From CBDTYW01 sp965364735 (GTDB lineage Bacteria; Actinomycetota; Nitriliruptoria; Nitriliruptorales; Nitriliruptoraceae), in contig CBDTYW010000014.1 of NCBI GenBank assembly GCA_965364735.1, positions 1-26,725 on the forward strand: a stretch of 26,725 nucleotides of DNA, written 5' to 3'. The translations under genes and the position numbers were made by a program. Below are positions 15,066 through 22,976 of this stretch, piece after piece. Below the pieces are notes generated by a model. It was not told the origin of the DNA and ran no database searches. It saw nothing but the letters and a program-made list of their open reading frames with translations. Each line of letters begins with the position of its first letter. Within the stretch, counting starts at the first letter, position 1.

Positions 15066-17126
15066 ATGGGGCAGCAGCTGAGCGACGCCGTGCAGGCGCG
15101 CCACGACGAGCTCGTCCAGGTCCTCCTCGACGCGCGCTACCGCTACTACGTGCTGTCGGACCCGACCATGTCCGACATCGAGTTCGACACGCTGCTGCGT
15201 GAGCTCGAAGGCATTGAGCTGGAGCACCCCGAGCTGGGCGGACCGGACTCGCCGTCGCAGCAGGTCGGCGCGCCTCTCGACACCGCCTTCGCGTCGTTCA
15301 CGCACGTCGAGCCGATGCTGTCGCTCGACAACGCCTTCTCCGCCGCGGAGCTGCAGGCGTGGGCGGACCGCGTCGCGAAGCGGCTGGACGGCGCGACGCC
15401 GAGCTTCGTGACGGAGCTGAAGATCGACGGCGTCGCGCTCTCGCTCGTCTACCGCGACGGCGTGCTCGTCACCGCAGCGACCCGTGGGAACGGGCGCGTC
15501 GGCGAGGACGTCACGCAGCAGGCGATGACGATCGCGGACATCCCGTACCGGCTCGACGTCGACGATCCGCCGACGCTCATCGAGATCCGTGGCGAGGTGC
15601 ACTACCGCGTGGCCGACTTCGACCGGATGAACGCGGAGCGGATCGAACGTGGCGAGCCGGCGTTCATGAACCCCCGCAACGCCACGTCCGGCGGGCTTCG
15701 TCAGAAGGATCCGCGCAACACCGCCCAGCGTCCGCTCACCATGATCTGTCACGGGGTCGGCGCGAGCGACTGGGGCGACGACGCGGCACCGTTCGACTCG
15801 CACACGTCGTTCCTCGCGTGGGTGGATGACGCGGGGCTTCGCGTCGCCGAGGAGACCGGGGTCGCGACCTCCGTCGACGAGCTGGTCGCGACGATCGAAC
15901 GGTGGACGCGCGACCGTCACACGATCGACTACGAGATGGACGGCATCGTCGTCAAGGTCGACGATCACCAGCAGCAGGCCGAGCTCGGCTTCACGTCGCG
16001 GGCACCGCGCTGGGCGATCGCCTACAAGCTGCCGCCGGTCGAGCGCGAGACCGTCCTGAAGGCTATCCACGTCAACGTCGGCCGCACGGGCCGCGTCACG
16101 CCGTTCGGGGAGGTCGAGCCCGTCATCGTCGGCGGCGTCCGCATCCAGATGGCGACGTTGCACAACGAGATCCAGGTCCACGCGAAGGACGTCCGCGAGG
16201 GCGACACCGTGCTCGTCCGGCGCGCCGGGGACGTGATCCCGGAGATCGTCGGGCCCGTGCCGGAGAAGCGGCCTGCCGGTGCCACGGTCTGGACCATGCC
16301 GGCGGACTGCCCGTTCTGCGCGACGCCGCTCGTCCGCCCCGAGGGCGAGGCTCATCACTTCTGCGAGAACATCGACTGCTCGCAGCGCATCTTCGGCTCC
16401 CTCGAGCACCTCGGCTCACGTGGTGCGCTCGACATCGAGGGGCTCGGTGAGGAGACCGCACGCGCGCTCCTCGACGCCGGCCTCATCACGGATCTCGCAG
16501 ACACCTTCGCGCTGACCTACGACGACGTGATCGGGCTTCCCGGGTTCGCCGAGAAGAAGGCGACCGCGCTCATCGAGGGGATCGCGGCCGCCAAGCAGCA
16601 GCCGCTCGACCGGCTCCTGATCGCGCTGAACATCCGCCACCTCGGGCCGTCGGTCGCGCGCCTCATCGCGGGGGCCGTCGGCTCGCTCGGCGGTCTGCTG
16701 GCAACGGACCAGGAGTCGCTCGAATCGGTCGACGGGATCGGGCCGGTCATCGCCGGCACCACCGTCCGCTTCTTCCAGAACCCACGCAACCGCGAGCTCG
16801 TGGCCAAGCTGCAGCAGCTCGGCGTCGACCCGCATGCCGAGGTCGTCGCAGCTGCGTCCGATGACCTCGCAGGGTGGACGGTCGTGGTGACCGGCGGCAT
16901 CGAGGGCCACACCCGCGACTCAGCCAAGGACGCGCTCGTCGCGCGGGGCGCGAAGGTCAGCGGCAGCGTCTCGAAGAAGACGACCGTCGTGATCTCCGGC
17001 ACGGAACCCGGGGCGTCGAAGCTCACCAAGGCCGAGGCGTCGGGCGTGCCGGTGGTCGGCCAGGAGGCGTTCGTGCAGCTCCTCGCCGAGGGCCGCATCG
17101 ACGGCATCGAAGGGCCGAGCTCATGA
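15066..17126 (+). CDS. ligA: NAD-dependent DNA ligase LigA
   Basis: LigA seals nicks in DNA during replication and repair using NAD+ as adenylate donor. The protein has 686 residues, within the family range. The Ia domain opens with a helical segment (LDARYRYYVLSDPTMSD). The adenylated lysine is Lys119 in the TELKIDGVA motif. The OB fold contains the NVGRTGRVTPFGEVEPV block. A four-cysteine zinc finger uses Cys415, Cys418, Cys433 and Cys438. Helix-hairpin-helix repeats follow, and a BRCT domain covers about 600-680 (WTVVVTGGIEG onward). The gene begins 36 bases after mnmA and its stop overlaps the next ATG. TAGTAT over the mnmA stop (15027-15032) could be an extra -10, with no clear -35. Confidence 0.98.
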   Translation: MGQQLSDAVQARHDELVQVLLDARYRYYVLSDPTMSDIEFDTLLRELEGIELEHPELGGPDSPSQQVGAPLDTAFASFTHVEPMLSLDNAFSAAELQAWADRVAKRLDGATPSFVTELKIDGVALSLVYRDGVLVTAATRGNGRVGEDVTQQAMTIADIPYRLDVDDPPTLIEIRGEVHYRVADFDRMNAERIERGEPAFMNPRNATSGGLRQKDPRNTAQRPLTMICHGVGASDWGDDAAPFDSHTSFLAWVDDAGLRVAEETGVATSVDELVATIERWTRDRHTIDYEMDGIVVKVDDHQQQAELGFTSRAPRWAIAYKLPPVERETVLKAIHVNVGRTGRVTPFGEVEPVIVGGVRIQMATLHNEIQVHAKDVREGDTVLVRRAGDVIPEIVGPVPEKRPAGATVWTMPADCPFCATPLVRPEGEAHHFCENIDCSQRIFGSLEHLGSRGALDIEGLGEETARALLDAGLITDLADTFALTYDDVIGLPGFAEKKATALIEGIAAAKQQPLDRLLIALNIRHLGPSVARLIAGAVGSLGGLLATDQESLESVDGIGPVIAGTTVRFFQNPRNRELVAKLQQLGVDPHAEVVAAASDDLAGWTVVVTGGIEGHTRDSAKDALVARGAKVSGSVSKKTTVVISGTEPGASKLTKAEASGVPVVGQEAFVQLLAEGRIDGIEGPSS

Positions 17127-18235
17127 CCTGGGTGCCGTTGTCCGACCTCCCGGGCGAGCCCGCGGACGAGCCCACGGCGGCCGCGGGCGTGCGGGTCGGG
17201 GAGTTCCGGGCGCAGGACTACCCGGGACGCCGTCCTTCCGGCCCGACGCTCGTGTACTCGGGGGAGCGGTTCCCGGTCCGCGTCGACGGTGACGGCGCCC
17301 GTCCGTGCAGCCTCGATGGACCAGCCAGCGGGGCGCCGGTCCTCACGACGTCGCTGCGACGGTGGACGGTGGCGTACGGAGCCAACGCGAGCCCGGAACG
17401 CCTCGTCGCCAAGGGCCTCGACCTCGACGGCGCGCTCATCCTCCCGGCGTTCGTGTTCGGGTGGGTCCGGGCGTGGGAGTCGCGACGCACGGTCTCGACC
17501 GGCGCCATCCCGCTGACGCTGGTCCGACGTCCGGGCAACCCGCTCGACGTCCACGTCGTCGGGGTCACCCTCGAAGCTGCTGCCCGGCTCGACGCGTCGG
17601 AGGTGCGCGGCGACGACTACGTCCTCGGACGTGTCGGGCCGGTCCCCGTGGCCGATCGGTTCGTGCTCAGCGACGCCGTCGCCTATGGCCCGGGCCCGGA
17701 CACGCGGGTGCTCGCGCCCGACGCCGAGGTCCTCACCTGGCCGTCGACCGACCATGCCACGGCTTCGGCATCGTTCGATTCGGAGGCCATGTCGTTCGGG
17801 GCCGATCCGCTCCCACGGCCGATCACCGACGGCTGGCCGGACACGCCGCTCGCTGATCTGCCGCTCTTCGTCTACGGGACGCTCATGCCGGGTGAGCGCA
17901 ACCACCACGTCGTGTCCGACCACGTCGACGTCGGCCCGGAGGCGTCGACCTCCGGCGACCTCGTCGACACCTTCCACGGCTGGCCGGCGGCACGGTTCGG
18001 GGCGACGCGCACGATCCACGGGCGGCTCCTGCACGTGAAGCCCGGCCACGGCCGGGCGCTCTACAGCGCGACCGATCTCCTCGAGGACGCGCCCCGGATG
18101 TTCCGGCGTCACACCATCCTGGTCCGCGACGTCGACGGCGGGGCGCGCTGGGCCGTGGGCTACGCCTGGAACCCACGTCAGGGGCCACGGCCGGGTACGC
18201 CGAACCACGATGGCCGGTGGGTCCAGCAGATCTGA
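17123..18235 (+). CDS. Protein with two gamma-glutamylcyclotransferase-like domains
   Basis: This 370-residue protein starts at an ATG overlapping the ligA stop (ATGA). The frame is open further upstream, but that is inside ligA. Two GGCT-fold modules appear in tandem. The first has YGAN (85-88) in WTVAYGANASPERL, matching the YGSNM substrate loop of GGCT proteins, and LDASE (156-160), where Glu160 sits at the usual acid/base position. The second has LFVYGTLMPGERNH (248-261), an AIG2-like YGTL loop, and a LLEDAPRMFRR segment near 319-329 in the place of the second catalytic block. GGCT enzymes release 5-oxoproline from gamma-glutamyl peptides or amines. Whether both domains are active, and on what, cannot be told. 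About 75 N-terminal residues have no recognised domain. Its coupling to ligA may be only positional. Confidence 0.8.
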   Translation: MTWVPLSDLPGEPADEPTAAAGVRVGEFRAQDYPGRRPSGPTLVYSGERFPVRVDGDGARPCSLDGPASGAPVLTTSLRRWTVAYGANASPERLVAKGLDLDGALILPAFVFGWVRAWESRRTVSTGAIPLTLVRRPGNPLDVHVVGVTLEAAARLDASEVRGDDYVLGRVGPVPVADRFVLSDAVAYGPGPDTRVLAPDAEVLTWPSTDHATASASFDSEAMSFGADPLPRPITDGWPDTPLADLPLFVYGTLMPGERNHHVVSDHVDVGPEASTSGDLVDTFHGWPAARFGATRTIHGRLLHVKPGHGRALYSATDLLEDAPRMFRRHTILVRDVDGGARWAVGYAWNPRQGPRPGTPNHDGRWVQQI

Positions 18236-18253
18236 CCGGTCGGGTCTGGACTG

Positions 18254-19006
18254 TCAGCCGAGATCCTGTCCCGCACGCAGCATCGCCGGGTGCAGCGTCG
18301 CGGCGGCGCCCCGCCGGTAGAGCCGGGCAGGACGTCCACCACCGGGGCCGGACGTCGAACGCTCGTCGGTGGGCACGACGAAGCCCGGGGTCGTCGTGAC
18401 CTTGCGGCGGAAGTTCGCGGTGTCGAGCTGTTCGCCCCACACCGCCTCGTAGACGCCTCGCACGTCGGCGATCGTGAACGGCTCGGCGACGAAGGCGAGC
18501 GCGAGCGGCGCGTACTCGAGCTTGGCGCGTGCGCGCTCGACGGCGTCGGGGATGACGCGGCCGTGGTCGAACGCGAGCTCGCCCAGCGCGCCGTCGATCA
18601 GCGACGCGACGTCGACGTACTCGGCCCGGTGACCGCGCGGGGTGTCGGGCAGGGCGGGGGCTGGCGTGAAGGCGAGGTAGGCGACCGACACGACCCGGGC
18701 GCGGGCATCGCGGTTCGGCTCTCCGTAGGTGCGCAGCTGCTCGAGGTGGGCGGGTGCGGCAACCCCGGCCGCGTCGTGCAGGATCCGTCGCGCCGCGTCG
18801 TCGAGGTTCTCGTCGTCGAGGACTCGGCCTCCCGGCAGCGACCACGTCCCCTCGTAGCCGGCAGCCTCGGGCTCCACGACCAGCATCCGGAAGGTGTCGT
18901 CCACGACGGTGACGAGCGCGACGTCCACGGCCACCGCACACGTGGTGAGCTCAGGAATACCGGTCATCGCGGACGCCTTGGCGAAGGAGCACAACCGTAC
19001 GCTCAT
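18254..19006 (-). CDS. NrtR-like transcriptional regulator (degenerate Nudix domain plus winged helix)
   Basis: The 250-residue product has a Nudix domain (about 20-145) and a C-terminal winged helix (about 165-232) with ALAFVAEPFTIADVRGVYEA, ANFRRKV and RPARLYRR. This is the arrangement of NrtR, which senses ADP-ribose or NAD-cycle metabolites and controls NAD synthesis or sugar genes. The Nudix box keeps the outline (Gly60, Glu66, Arg74, Gly81), but the Arg-Glu pair is Arg74-Ile75 and the Glu-Glu pair is Asp78-Ala79, so hydrolysis is unlikely and ligand sensing is favoured. The first ATG has GGGAGG at a short distance; a second at 18967 (residue 14) is possible and would remove an atypical N-terminus. 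The gene converges with the GGCT gene and is divergent from the DUF983 gene by 26 bases. No NAD-biosynthesis gene is present in this window. Confidence 0.88.
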   Translation of the reverse strand: MSVRLCSFAKASAMTGIPELTTCAVAVDVALVTVVDDTFRMLVVEPEAAGYEGTWSLPGGRVLDDENLDDAARRILHDAAGVAAPAHLEQLRTYGEPNRDARARVVSVAYLAFTPAPALPDTPRGHRAEYVDVASLIDGALGELAFDHGRVIPDAVERARAKLEYAPLALAFVAEPFTIADVRGVYEAVWGEQLDTANFRRKVTTTPGFVVPTDERSTSGPGGGRPARLYRRGAAATLHPAMLRAGQDLG

Positions 19007-19032
19007 GAACCCTCCCTTGGTCGGAGCCCTCG

Positions 19033-19485
19033 ATGTCGAAGTTCACGCCGCTGGCCCGCGGCATCCGCCTGCGCTGCGCCGCATGCGACGGTGGCGGGCT
19101 GTTCGAGTCGTGGTTCCGCATCCATCCGAGCTGCCCGACCTGTGGCCTCGACTTCCAGCGCGAGGACGGCTACTGGCTCGGCGCCATGGTGGTGAGCTTC
19201 GCGGTCACCGAGGCCATCTTCGGGATCTTCTTCGTTGGCTCGATGGTCGCGACCTGGCCTGACGTTCCGTGGCTCGCCATCGGGGTCATCGGCGTGCTCC
19301 TCAACCTCGCCGTGCCGATCCTGTTCGCCCGTCGGAGCCGCACGATCTGGATGGGGATCGACCAGTCGTTCTTCCCGCCCACCGTCGAGGAGGAGGCGAC
19401 CGCGATCGCGCGTCGCGCGGTACGCGCCGAGGCGAGGAACGTGGAACGCCCCGACTACCCTCACGCCGACCGGAACGACGCCTGA
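19033..19485 (+). CDS. DUF983 family membrane protein
   Basis: This 150-residue protein has an N-terminal zinc-ribbon-like segment with CAAC (15-18) and CPTC (34-37), followed by two hydrophobic helices at about 50-75 and 81-100 and a basic cytoplasmic tail. The cysteines-then-two-helices design is that of DUF983 proteins, whose function is unknown; in some bacteria they sit by cytochrome oxidase genes. Here the neighbour is gatC, which starts ten bases after its stop, so it leads the gatCA operon. GGAG lies six bases before its ATG. Only 26 bases separate its start from the divergent NrtR-like gene, so the two promoters must overlap. Confidence 0.8.
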   Translation: MSKFTPLARGIRLRCAACDGGGLFESWFRIHPSCPTCGLDFQREDGYWLGAMVVSFAVTEAIFGIFFVGSMVATWPDVPWLAIGVIGVLLNLAVPILFARRSRTIWMGIDQSFFPPTVEEEATAIARRAVRAEARNVERPDYPHADRNDA

Positions 19486-19495
19486 GGACAGCCCA

Positions 19496-19792
19496 GTGGC
19501 CCTGCAGCCCGACGAGGTGCGCCACGTCGCACGTCTCGCCCGACTCGACCTGACCGACGACGAGGTGGCCGCGCTCGCCCCACAGCTGAGCGCGATCCTC
19601 GGCTACGCCGAACACGTCAGCGAGCTGGACACCGACGGCGTCGAGCCGATGATCCACCCGCACGAGCTCAAGAACGTGATGCGGCCCGACATCCCCGGCG
19701 AGCCGCTGGACCGCGAGGAGCTGCTCTCGCAGGCTCCGGAGCAGGACCTCAACCGCTTCGCGGTGCCCCGTATCGTCGCGGAGGAGGGCTGA
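19496..19792 (+). CDS. gatC: Aspartyl/glutamyl-tRNA amidotransferase subunit C
   Basis: GatC is the small scaffold that wraps around GatA and stabilises the GatCAB complex, which converts Glu-tRNA(Gln) or Asp-tRNA(Asn) to the amidated form. The GTG at 19496, preceded by GAGGA seven bases upstream, gives a 98-residue protein, typical for the family. The hallmark N-terminal helix VRHVARLARLDLTDDEV and the C-terminal RFAVPRIV tail are present. It lies ten bases after the DUF983 gene and two bases before gatA; the gatA ribosome site (GGAGGG) is inside its end. Confidence 0.96.
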   Translation: MALQPDEVRHVARLARLDLTDDEVAALAPQLSAILGYAEHVSELDTDGVEPMIHPHELKNVMRPDIPGEPLDREELLSQAPEQDLNRFAVPRIVAEEG

Positions 19793-19794
19793 CC

Positions 19795-21312
19795 ATGTCG
19801 CTCAACGAGCTCATCACCCTGTCCGCCGTCGAGCTGCTCGCGCGGATGGAGGCCGGCACGGTCACCTCCCGCGAGATCACCCAGGCCCACCTCGACCAGA
19901 TCGCCGCGACCGACGGCGACCCCGCGGGCAACGGCGCGGACGGCCGTGTCCACGCCTTCCTCCATGTGACCGCCGAGGCGGCGCTCGCCACGGCCGACGA
20001 CGTCGATCGTCGTCGCGCTGCGGGCGAGCCCGTCGGCGCGCTCGGCGGGGTGCCGATCGCGGTCAAGGACCTCTTCGTCACCCGCGGCATCCCGACCACG
20101 TCCGGCTCGAAGATCCTCGAGGGCTGGATCCCGCCGTACGACGCGACGACCGTCATCCGTCTGCGGGAAGCCGACGCCGTCATCCTCGGCAAGACGAACA
20201 TGGACGAGTTCGCCATGGGCTCGTCAACCGAGAACTCGGCCTACGGCCCGACCCGCAACCCGTGGGACCTCGACCGGGTCCCGGGTGGCTCGTCCGGTGG
20301 CTCGGCGGCTGCCGTCGCCGGTCTCATGGCGCCGCTCTCGCTCGGCACCGACACCGGTGGGTCGATCCGTCAGCCCGCTGCGCTCTGCGGCCTCGTCGGC
20401 GCGAAGCCGACCTACGGCGCGGTCAGCCGGTACGGGATGATCGCGTTCGCGTCGTCGCTTGACCAGTGCGGCCCGTTCGCGCGGACCGTCGAGGACGCAG
20501 CGATCCTCCAGCAGGTGCTCTCCGGTCACGACCCGCTCGACTCCACGTCGTGGCCGCAGCCGGCGCGCGACCTCATGACGGACCTGCGCTCCGGCGTGAA
20601 GGGCATGAAGCTCGGCGTGGTGACCGAGCTGCACGGCGAGGGCTACGAGCCCGGCGTCGAGGCAGCGTTCGCAGCCGCGCTCGACGTCTACCGCTCGCTC
20701 GGGGCGGAGATCATCGAGATCTCTCTCCCACACGCGCCGTACGGCCTGCCCGCCTACTACCTCGTCGCGCCGAGCGAGTGCTCGTCGAACCTCGCCCGGT
20801 TCGACGGCGTGAAGTACGGCCTGCGCGTCGACGCTCCGACCGCCGAGGACATGAACGCCGCGACCCGCGCCCAGGGCTTCGGCCCCGAGGTCAAGCGTCG
20901 CATCATGATCGGCACGCACGCGCTGTCGTCGGGCTACTACGACGCCTACTACGCGCAGGCCTCGAAGGTCCGCGCGCTCATCGCGAAGGACTTCGCGGCT
21001 GCCTTTGCGCAGGTCGACGCGCTGATCTCTCCGACCTCGCCGACGGTGGCGTTCGAGCTCGACTCGAAGACCAGCGACCCGCTCGCGATGTACCTCAACG
21101 ACGTCGCGACGGTGCCGGGCTCGCTGGCCGGCATCCCGGCGATGAGCATCCCGTGCGGCTTCGCGGCAGCACCCGATGCCCCCGACACCTCGCTGCCGGT
21201 CGGTCTGCAGATCATGGCGCCGCTGAACCGCGACGAGGTCATGTACCGCGTGGCATGGGCGTTCGAGCAGGAGCTCGGCTTCGACCCGATCGCACCGGCA
21301 GTCCGGGCGTGA
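19795..21312 (+). CDS. gatA: Aspartyl/glutamyl-tRNA amidotransferase subunit A
   Basis: GatA is the glutaminase of GatCAB. It releases ammonia from glutamine, which travels to GatB to amidate the mischarged tRNA. The 505-residue protein belongs to the amidase signature family. The catalytic triad is Lys91 (in IAVKDLF), the cis-Ser166 of the GGSSGGSAA motif, and the nucleophile Ser190 (in TDTGGSIRQP). Their spacing of 75 and 24 residues matches S. aureus GatA. GGAGGG precedes the ATG by six bases. The stop overlaps the GTG of the thioesterase gene. Confidence 0.98.
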   Translation: MSLNELITLSAVELLARMEAGTVTSREITQAHLDQIAATDGDPAGNGADGRVHAFLHVTAEAALATADDVDRRRAAGEPVGALGGVPIAVKDLFVTRGIPTTSGSKILEGWIPPYDATTVIRLREADAVILGKTNMDEFAMGSSTENSAYGPTRNPWDLDRVPGGSSGGSAAAVAGLMAPLSLGTDTGGSIRQPAALCGLVGAKPTYGAVSRYGMIAFASSLDQCGPFARTVEDAAILQQVLSGHDPLDSTSWPQPARDLMTDLRSGVKGMKLGVVTELHGEGYEPGVEAAFAAALDVYRSLGAEIIEISLPHAPYGLPAYYLVAPSECSSNLARFDGVKYGLRVDAPTAEDMNAATRAQGFGPEVKRRIMIGTHALSSGYYDAYYAQASKVRALIAKDFAAAFAQVDALISPTSPTVAFELDSKTSDPLAMYLNDVATVPGSLAGIPAMSIPCGFAAAPDAPDTSLPVGLQIMAPLNRDEVMYRVAWAFEQELGFDPIAPAVRA

Positions 21313-22163
21313 CCAGCCCGGCCTCGCTCGAGACCGACCCGGTCAACCCGCCGCCGCTGTCCGTGGCGATGCGGCTCACGCCGATCGCCGACGGCCGCTG
21401 GCTCGGCGGGGTCGCCCCCGGATGGGACGTGTTCGGCGGGGCGCACGGCGGCTACGTGCACGCGATCTCTGCGAACGCTGCGCTGCAGCACACCGGCGCG
21501 CCCGATGTCTTCACCATCACCACCCACTTCAACGCGCAGATGCAGTTCGCTCCGGTCGAGTTCGTCACACGAACGCTGGGCGAGAGCCGTCGGTTCACGT
21601 CCGTGCTCGTCGAGGCCTGGCAGGACGATCGCATCGTCGCGTCGACGATCGCGTCGGTCGGGGACCGGAGCGGGATCGACGGCCCGACCGCGCAGCACCG
21701 CGTCGCGCCCGATGTCACCTACCCCGACACCCGACCCGGGGCTGGCTCCGCAGCGGACTCCCAGAAGTCGACGCCGCGCCCCGGCATGGCCAAGCAGATC
21801 AACCTCTGGATCGATCCGGCGACGACCGGGTTCGGTCGCGGCGAGCCGAGCGGCGAGGGGCTCATGCAGGGGATCCTGTCTCCCACCGGCGACGACGTCA
21901 CCGACCAGCTCCTCGTCCTCGTCGCCGGCGATGCGACGCCGCCCGCGATCTGGAACGTGCTCGGATTCTCCGGCTGGGTCCCGACCGTCGAGCTGACAAC
22001 CCACGTCCGGGCTCGCCCGGCAGACGGCCCGCTCCGCACCCGCGCCGTCACCCGCTCCGCCGAGGGCGGCTTCCTGGAGGAGGACTGCGAGGTCTTCGAC
22101 TCCGCCGGCAACCTCGTCGCCCTCGCCCGCCAGCTCGCGTCGATCCGCCACCCCAAGAGCTGA
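21309..22163 (+). CDS. TesB-like acyl-CoA thioesterase (double hotdog)
   Basis: The GTG at 21309 overlaps the gatA stop (GTGA) and gives a 284-residue protein. The upstream open frame is inside gatA. The sequence matches the acyl-CoA thioesterase II-like double-hotdog layout: a first hotdog with WDVFGGAHGGYVHAISANA near residues 39-57 and THFNAQMQFAPVEF, then a second hotdog from about 170 with WNVLGFSGWVPTVELTTHVR. TesB enzymes hydrolyse acyl-CoA to free acid and CoA; the substrate here is unknown. Homologues in mycobacteria and relatives often sit in lipid catabolism loci. It shares the gatCA transcript, but no functional link is evident. Inverted repeats lie just after its stop. Confidence 0.85.
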   Translation: MTSPASLETDPVNPPPLSVAMRLTPIADGRWLGGVAPGWDVFGGAHGGYVHAISANAALQHTGAPDVFTITTHFNAQMQFAPVEFVTRTLGESRRFTSVLVEAWQDDRIVASTIASVGDRSGIDGPTAQHRVAPDVTYPDTRPGAGSAADSQKSTPRPGMAKQINLWIDPATTGFGRGEPSGEGLMQGILSPTGDDVTDQLLVLVAGDATPPAIWNVLGFSGWVPTVELTTHVRARPADGPLRTRAVTRSAEGGFLEEDCEVFDSAGNLVALARQLASIRHPKS

Positions 22164-22169
22164 CCAACC

Positions 22170-22290
22170 GGTTCCGACGACAACCGAGCGTTGTCGCCGA
22201 TCTCGGTTCCGCCGCCCAGTTGTCGCGGAAACCACGTCATGCAGGGTTTCGGCGACAACCGATCAGGCGAGCAGGGTTCGGCGACACCGG
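22170..22290. repeat. Intergenic inverted-repeat cluster built on a GACAAC/GTTGTC core
   Basis: Two hairpins and several copies of one motif occupy 120 bases. CGACAAC (22178-22184) pairs with GTTGTCG (22190-22196). GTTGTCGCGGAAACC (22219-22233) pairs with the strand at 22245-22259 in 14 of 15 positions around an 11-base loop. The second arm, within GCAGGGTTTCGGCGACAACC (22241-22260), recurs imperfectly at 22271-22290, 30 bases on. The cluster separates the thioesterase gene from the minus-strand narK remnant, so it may also terminate both. It looks like a REP-type dispersed element, but a genome search is needed. Confidence 0.7.
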
Positions 22291-22316
22291 CCGGCGGGGA
22301 GACGCGATCGAGACGG

Positions 22317-22835
22317 TCAGTCGACCGCGGCTCCCACCGCGACCTTCTCGGTTCCGACCACCGGAAGGTCGACGGTGATCTCGAGGGCGTGGTGCTCGGC
22401 GAACGAGCCCTTCGGCTCCTCCAGCCAACGGCAGGCGAGGGACGCGACGACGGCTGACGCCCCGATCGTGAGGAAGAACACCGTGGGACCGGCGAACAAC
22501 AGCAGGGTCAGGAAGAGCAGCGCCCCGACGTTGCCGTACGCCCCGACCATGCCGGAGATCTGACCCGACACCCGACGCTTCACGAGCGGCACGATCGCGT
22601 AGGTCGCGCCCTCGCCGGCCTGGACGAACATCGAGCACGACATCGTCGCGACGACGGCGAGCGCCACCGGCCATCCGGAGCCGAGCATGGGGTCGTCGCG
22701 CGGCACGCTGACGGCCAAGGCGTTCGTGACCGCCGCGATGCAGCCAGGGCAGGTCTGGCTGCCGATGCACGACCCACGCGTCAACACCCTGACGATGCCG
22801 AGCTTCGACCCACATTCGCGGCAGCCGTCGTACAA
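22317..22835 (-). pseudogene. narK: 5'-truncated nitrate/nitrite transporter (NarK/NrtP, MFS) remnant
   Basis: Residues from about 54 onward (22676 down to 22317) match the C-terminal part of NarK/NrtP nitrate transporters. The diagnostic stretches are VQAGEGATYAIVPLVKRR and SGMVGAYGNVGALLFLTLLL, followed by a last transmembrane helix and EEPKGSFAEHH. The stop is in the normal place. Full-length transporters have 12 helices and over 400 residues; here only about the last three helices remain, so it cannot work as a transporter. The open frame reaches back to a TTG at 22835, and its first 50 residues are unrelated, with CREC and CPGC motifs. It lies head-to-head with the HemD-like regulator, a pairing known for functional nitrate-assimilation loci of Actinobacteria. 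I infer deletion of the 5' part, not a new gene. Confidence 0.8.
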
Positions 22836-22976
22836 GCATGCAGCTGTCGACGTCCGTCGACGCCAGGCATGGGAGGCCTGACACCATCGGCGGGTTCATG
22901 ATGTGGAAACATGCTGGGCACCTCGCCGCGACACACGTGCGGTTCGGTTCGGCTCGCCCAGCAAGGGAACCCCTCC
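22836..22976. other. Intergenic region before the HemD-like regulator
   Basis: No gene is supported in these 141 bases. An ATG at 22911 could extend the regulator by 22 residues, but the extension is unlike the family. A weak CAGGC/GCCTG stem lies near 22863-22880. No clear promoter hexamers or nitrate-regulator site was recognised. Confidence 0.4.

Noticed and set aside
12705..16409. 1234-codon open frame on the minus strand
   Set aside because: It runs antisense through the cysteine desulfurase, mnmA and most of ligA, and its product has no recognisable domain. It is open only because third-position G/C bias removes stops on the opposite strand.
16874..17122. Upstream extension of the GGCT-like protein
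   Set aside because: It overlaps the BRCT domain of ligA in another frame. The ATG overlapping the ligA stop is the better start.
22237..22899. 220-codon minus-strand frame over the narK remnant
   Set aside because: It lies in a different frame from the clear NarK similarity and also crosses the inverted repeats. Its product is rich in Arg, Gly and His without a domain.
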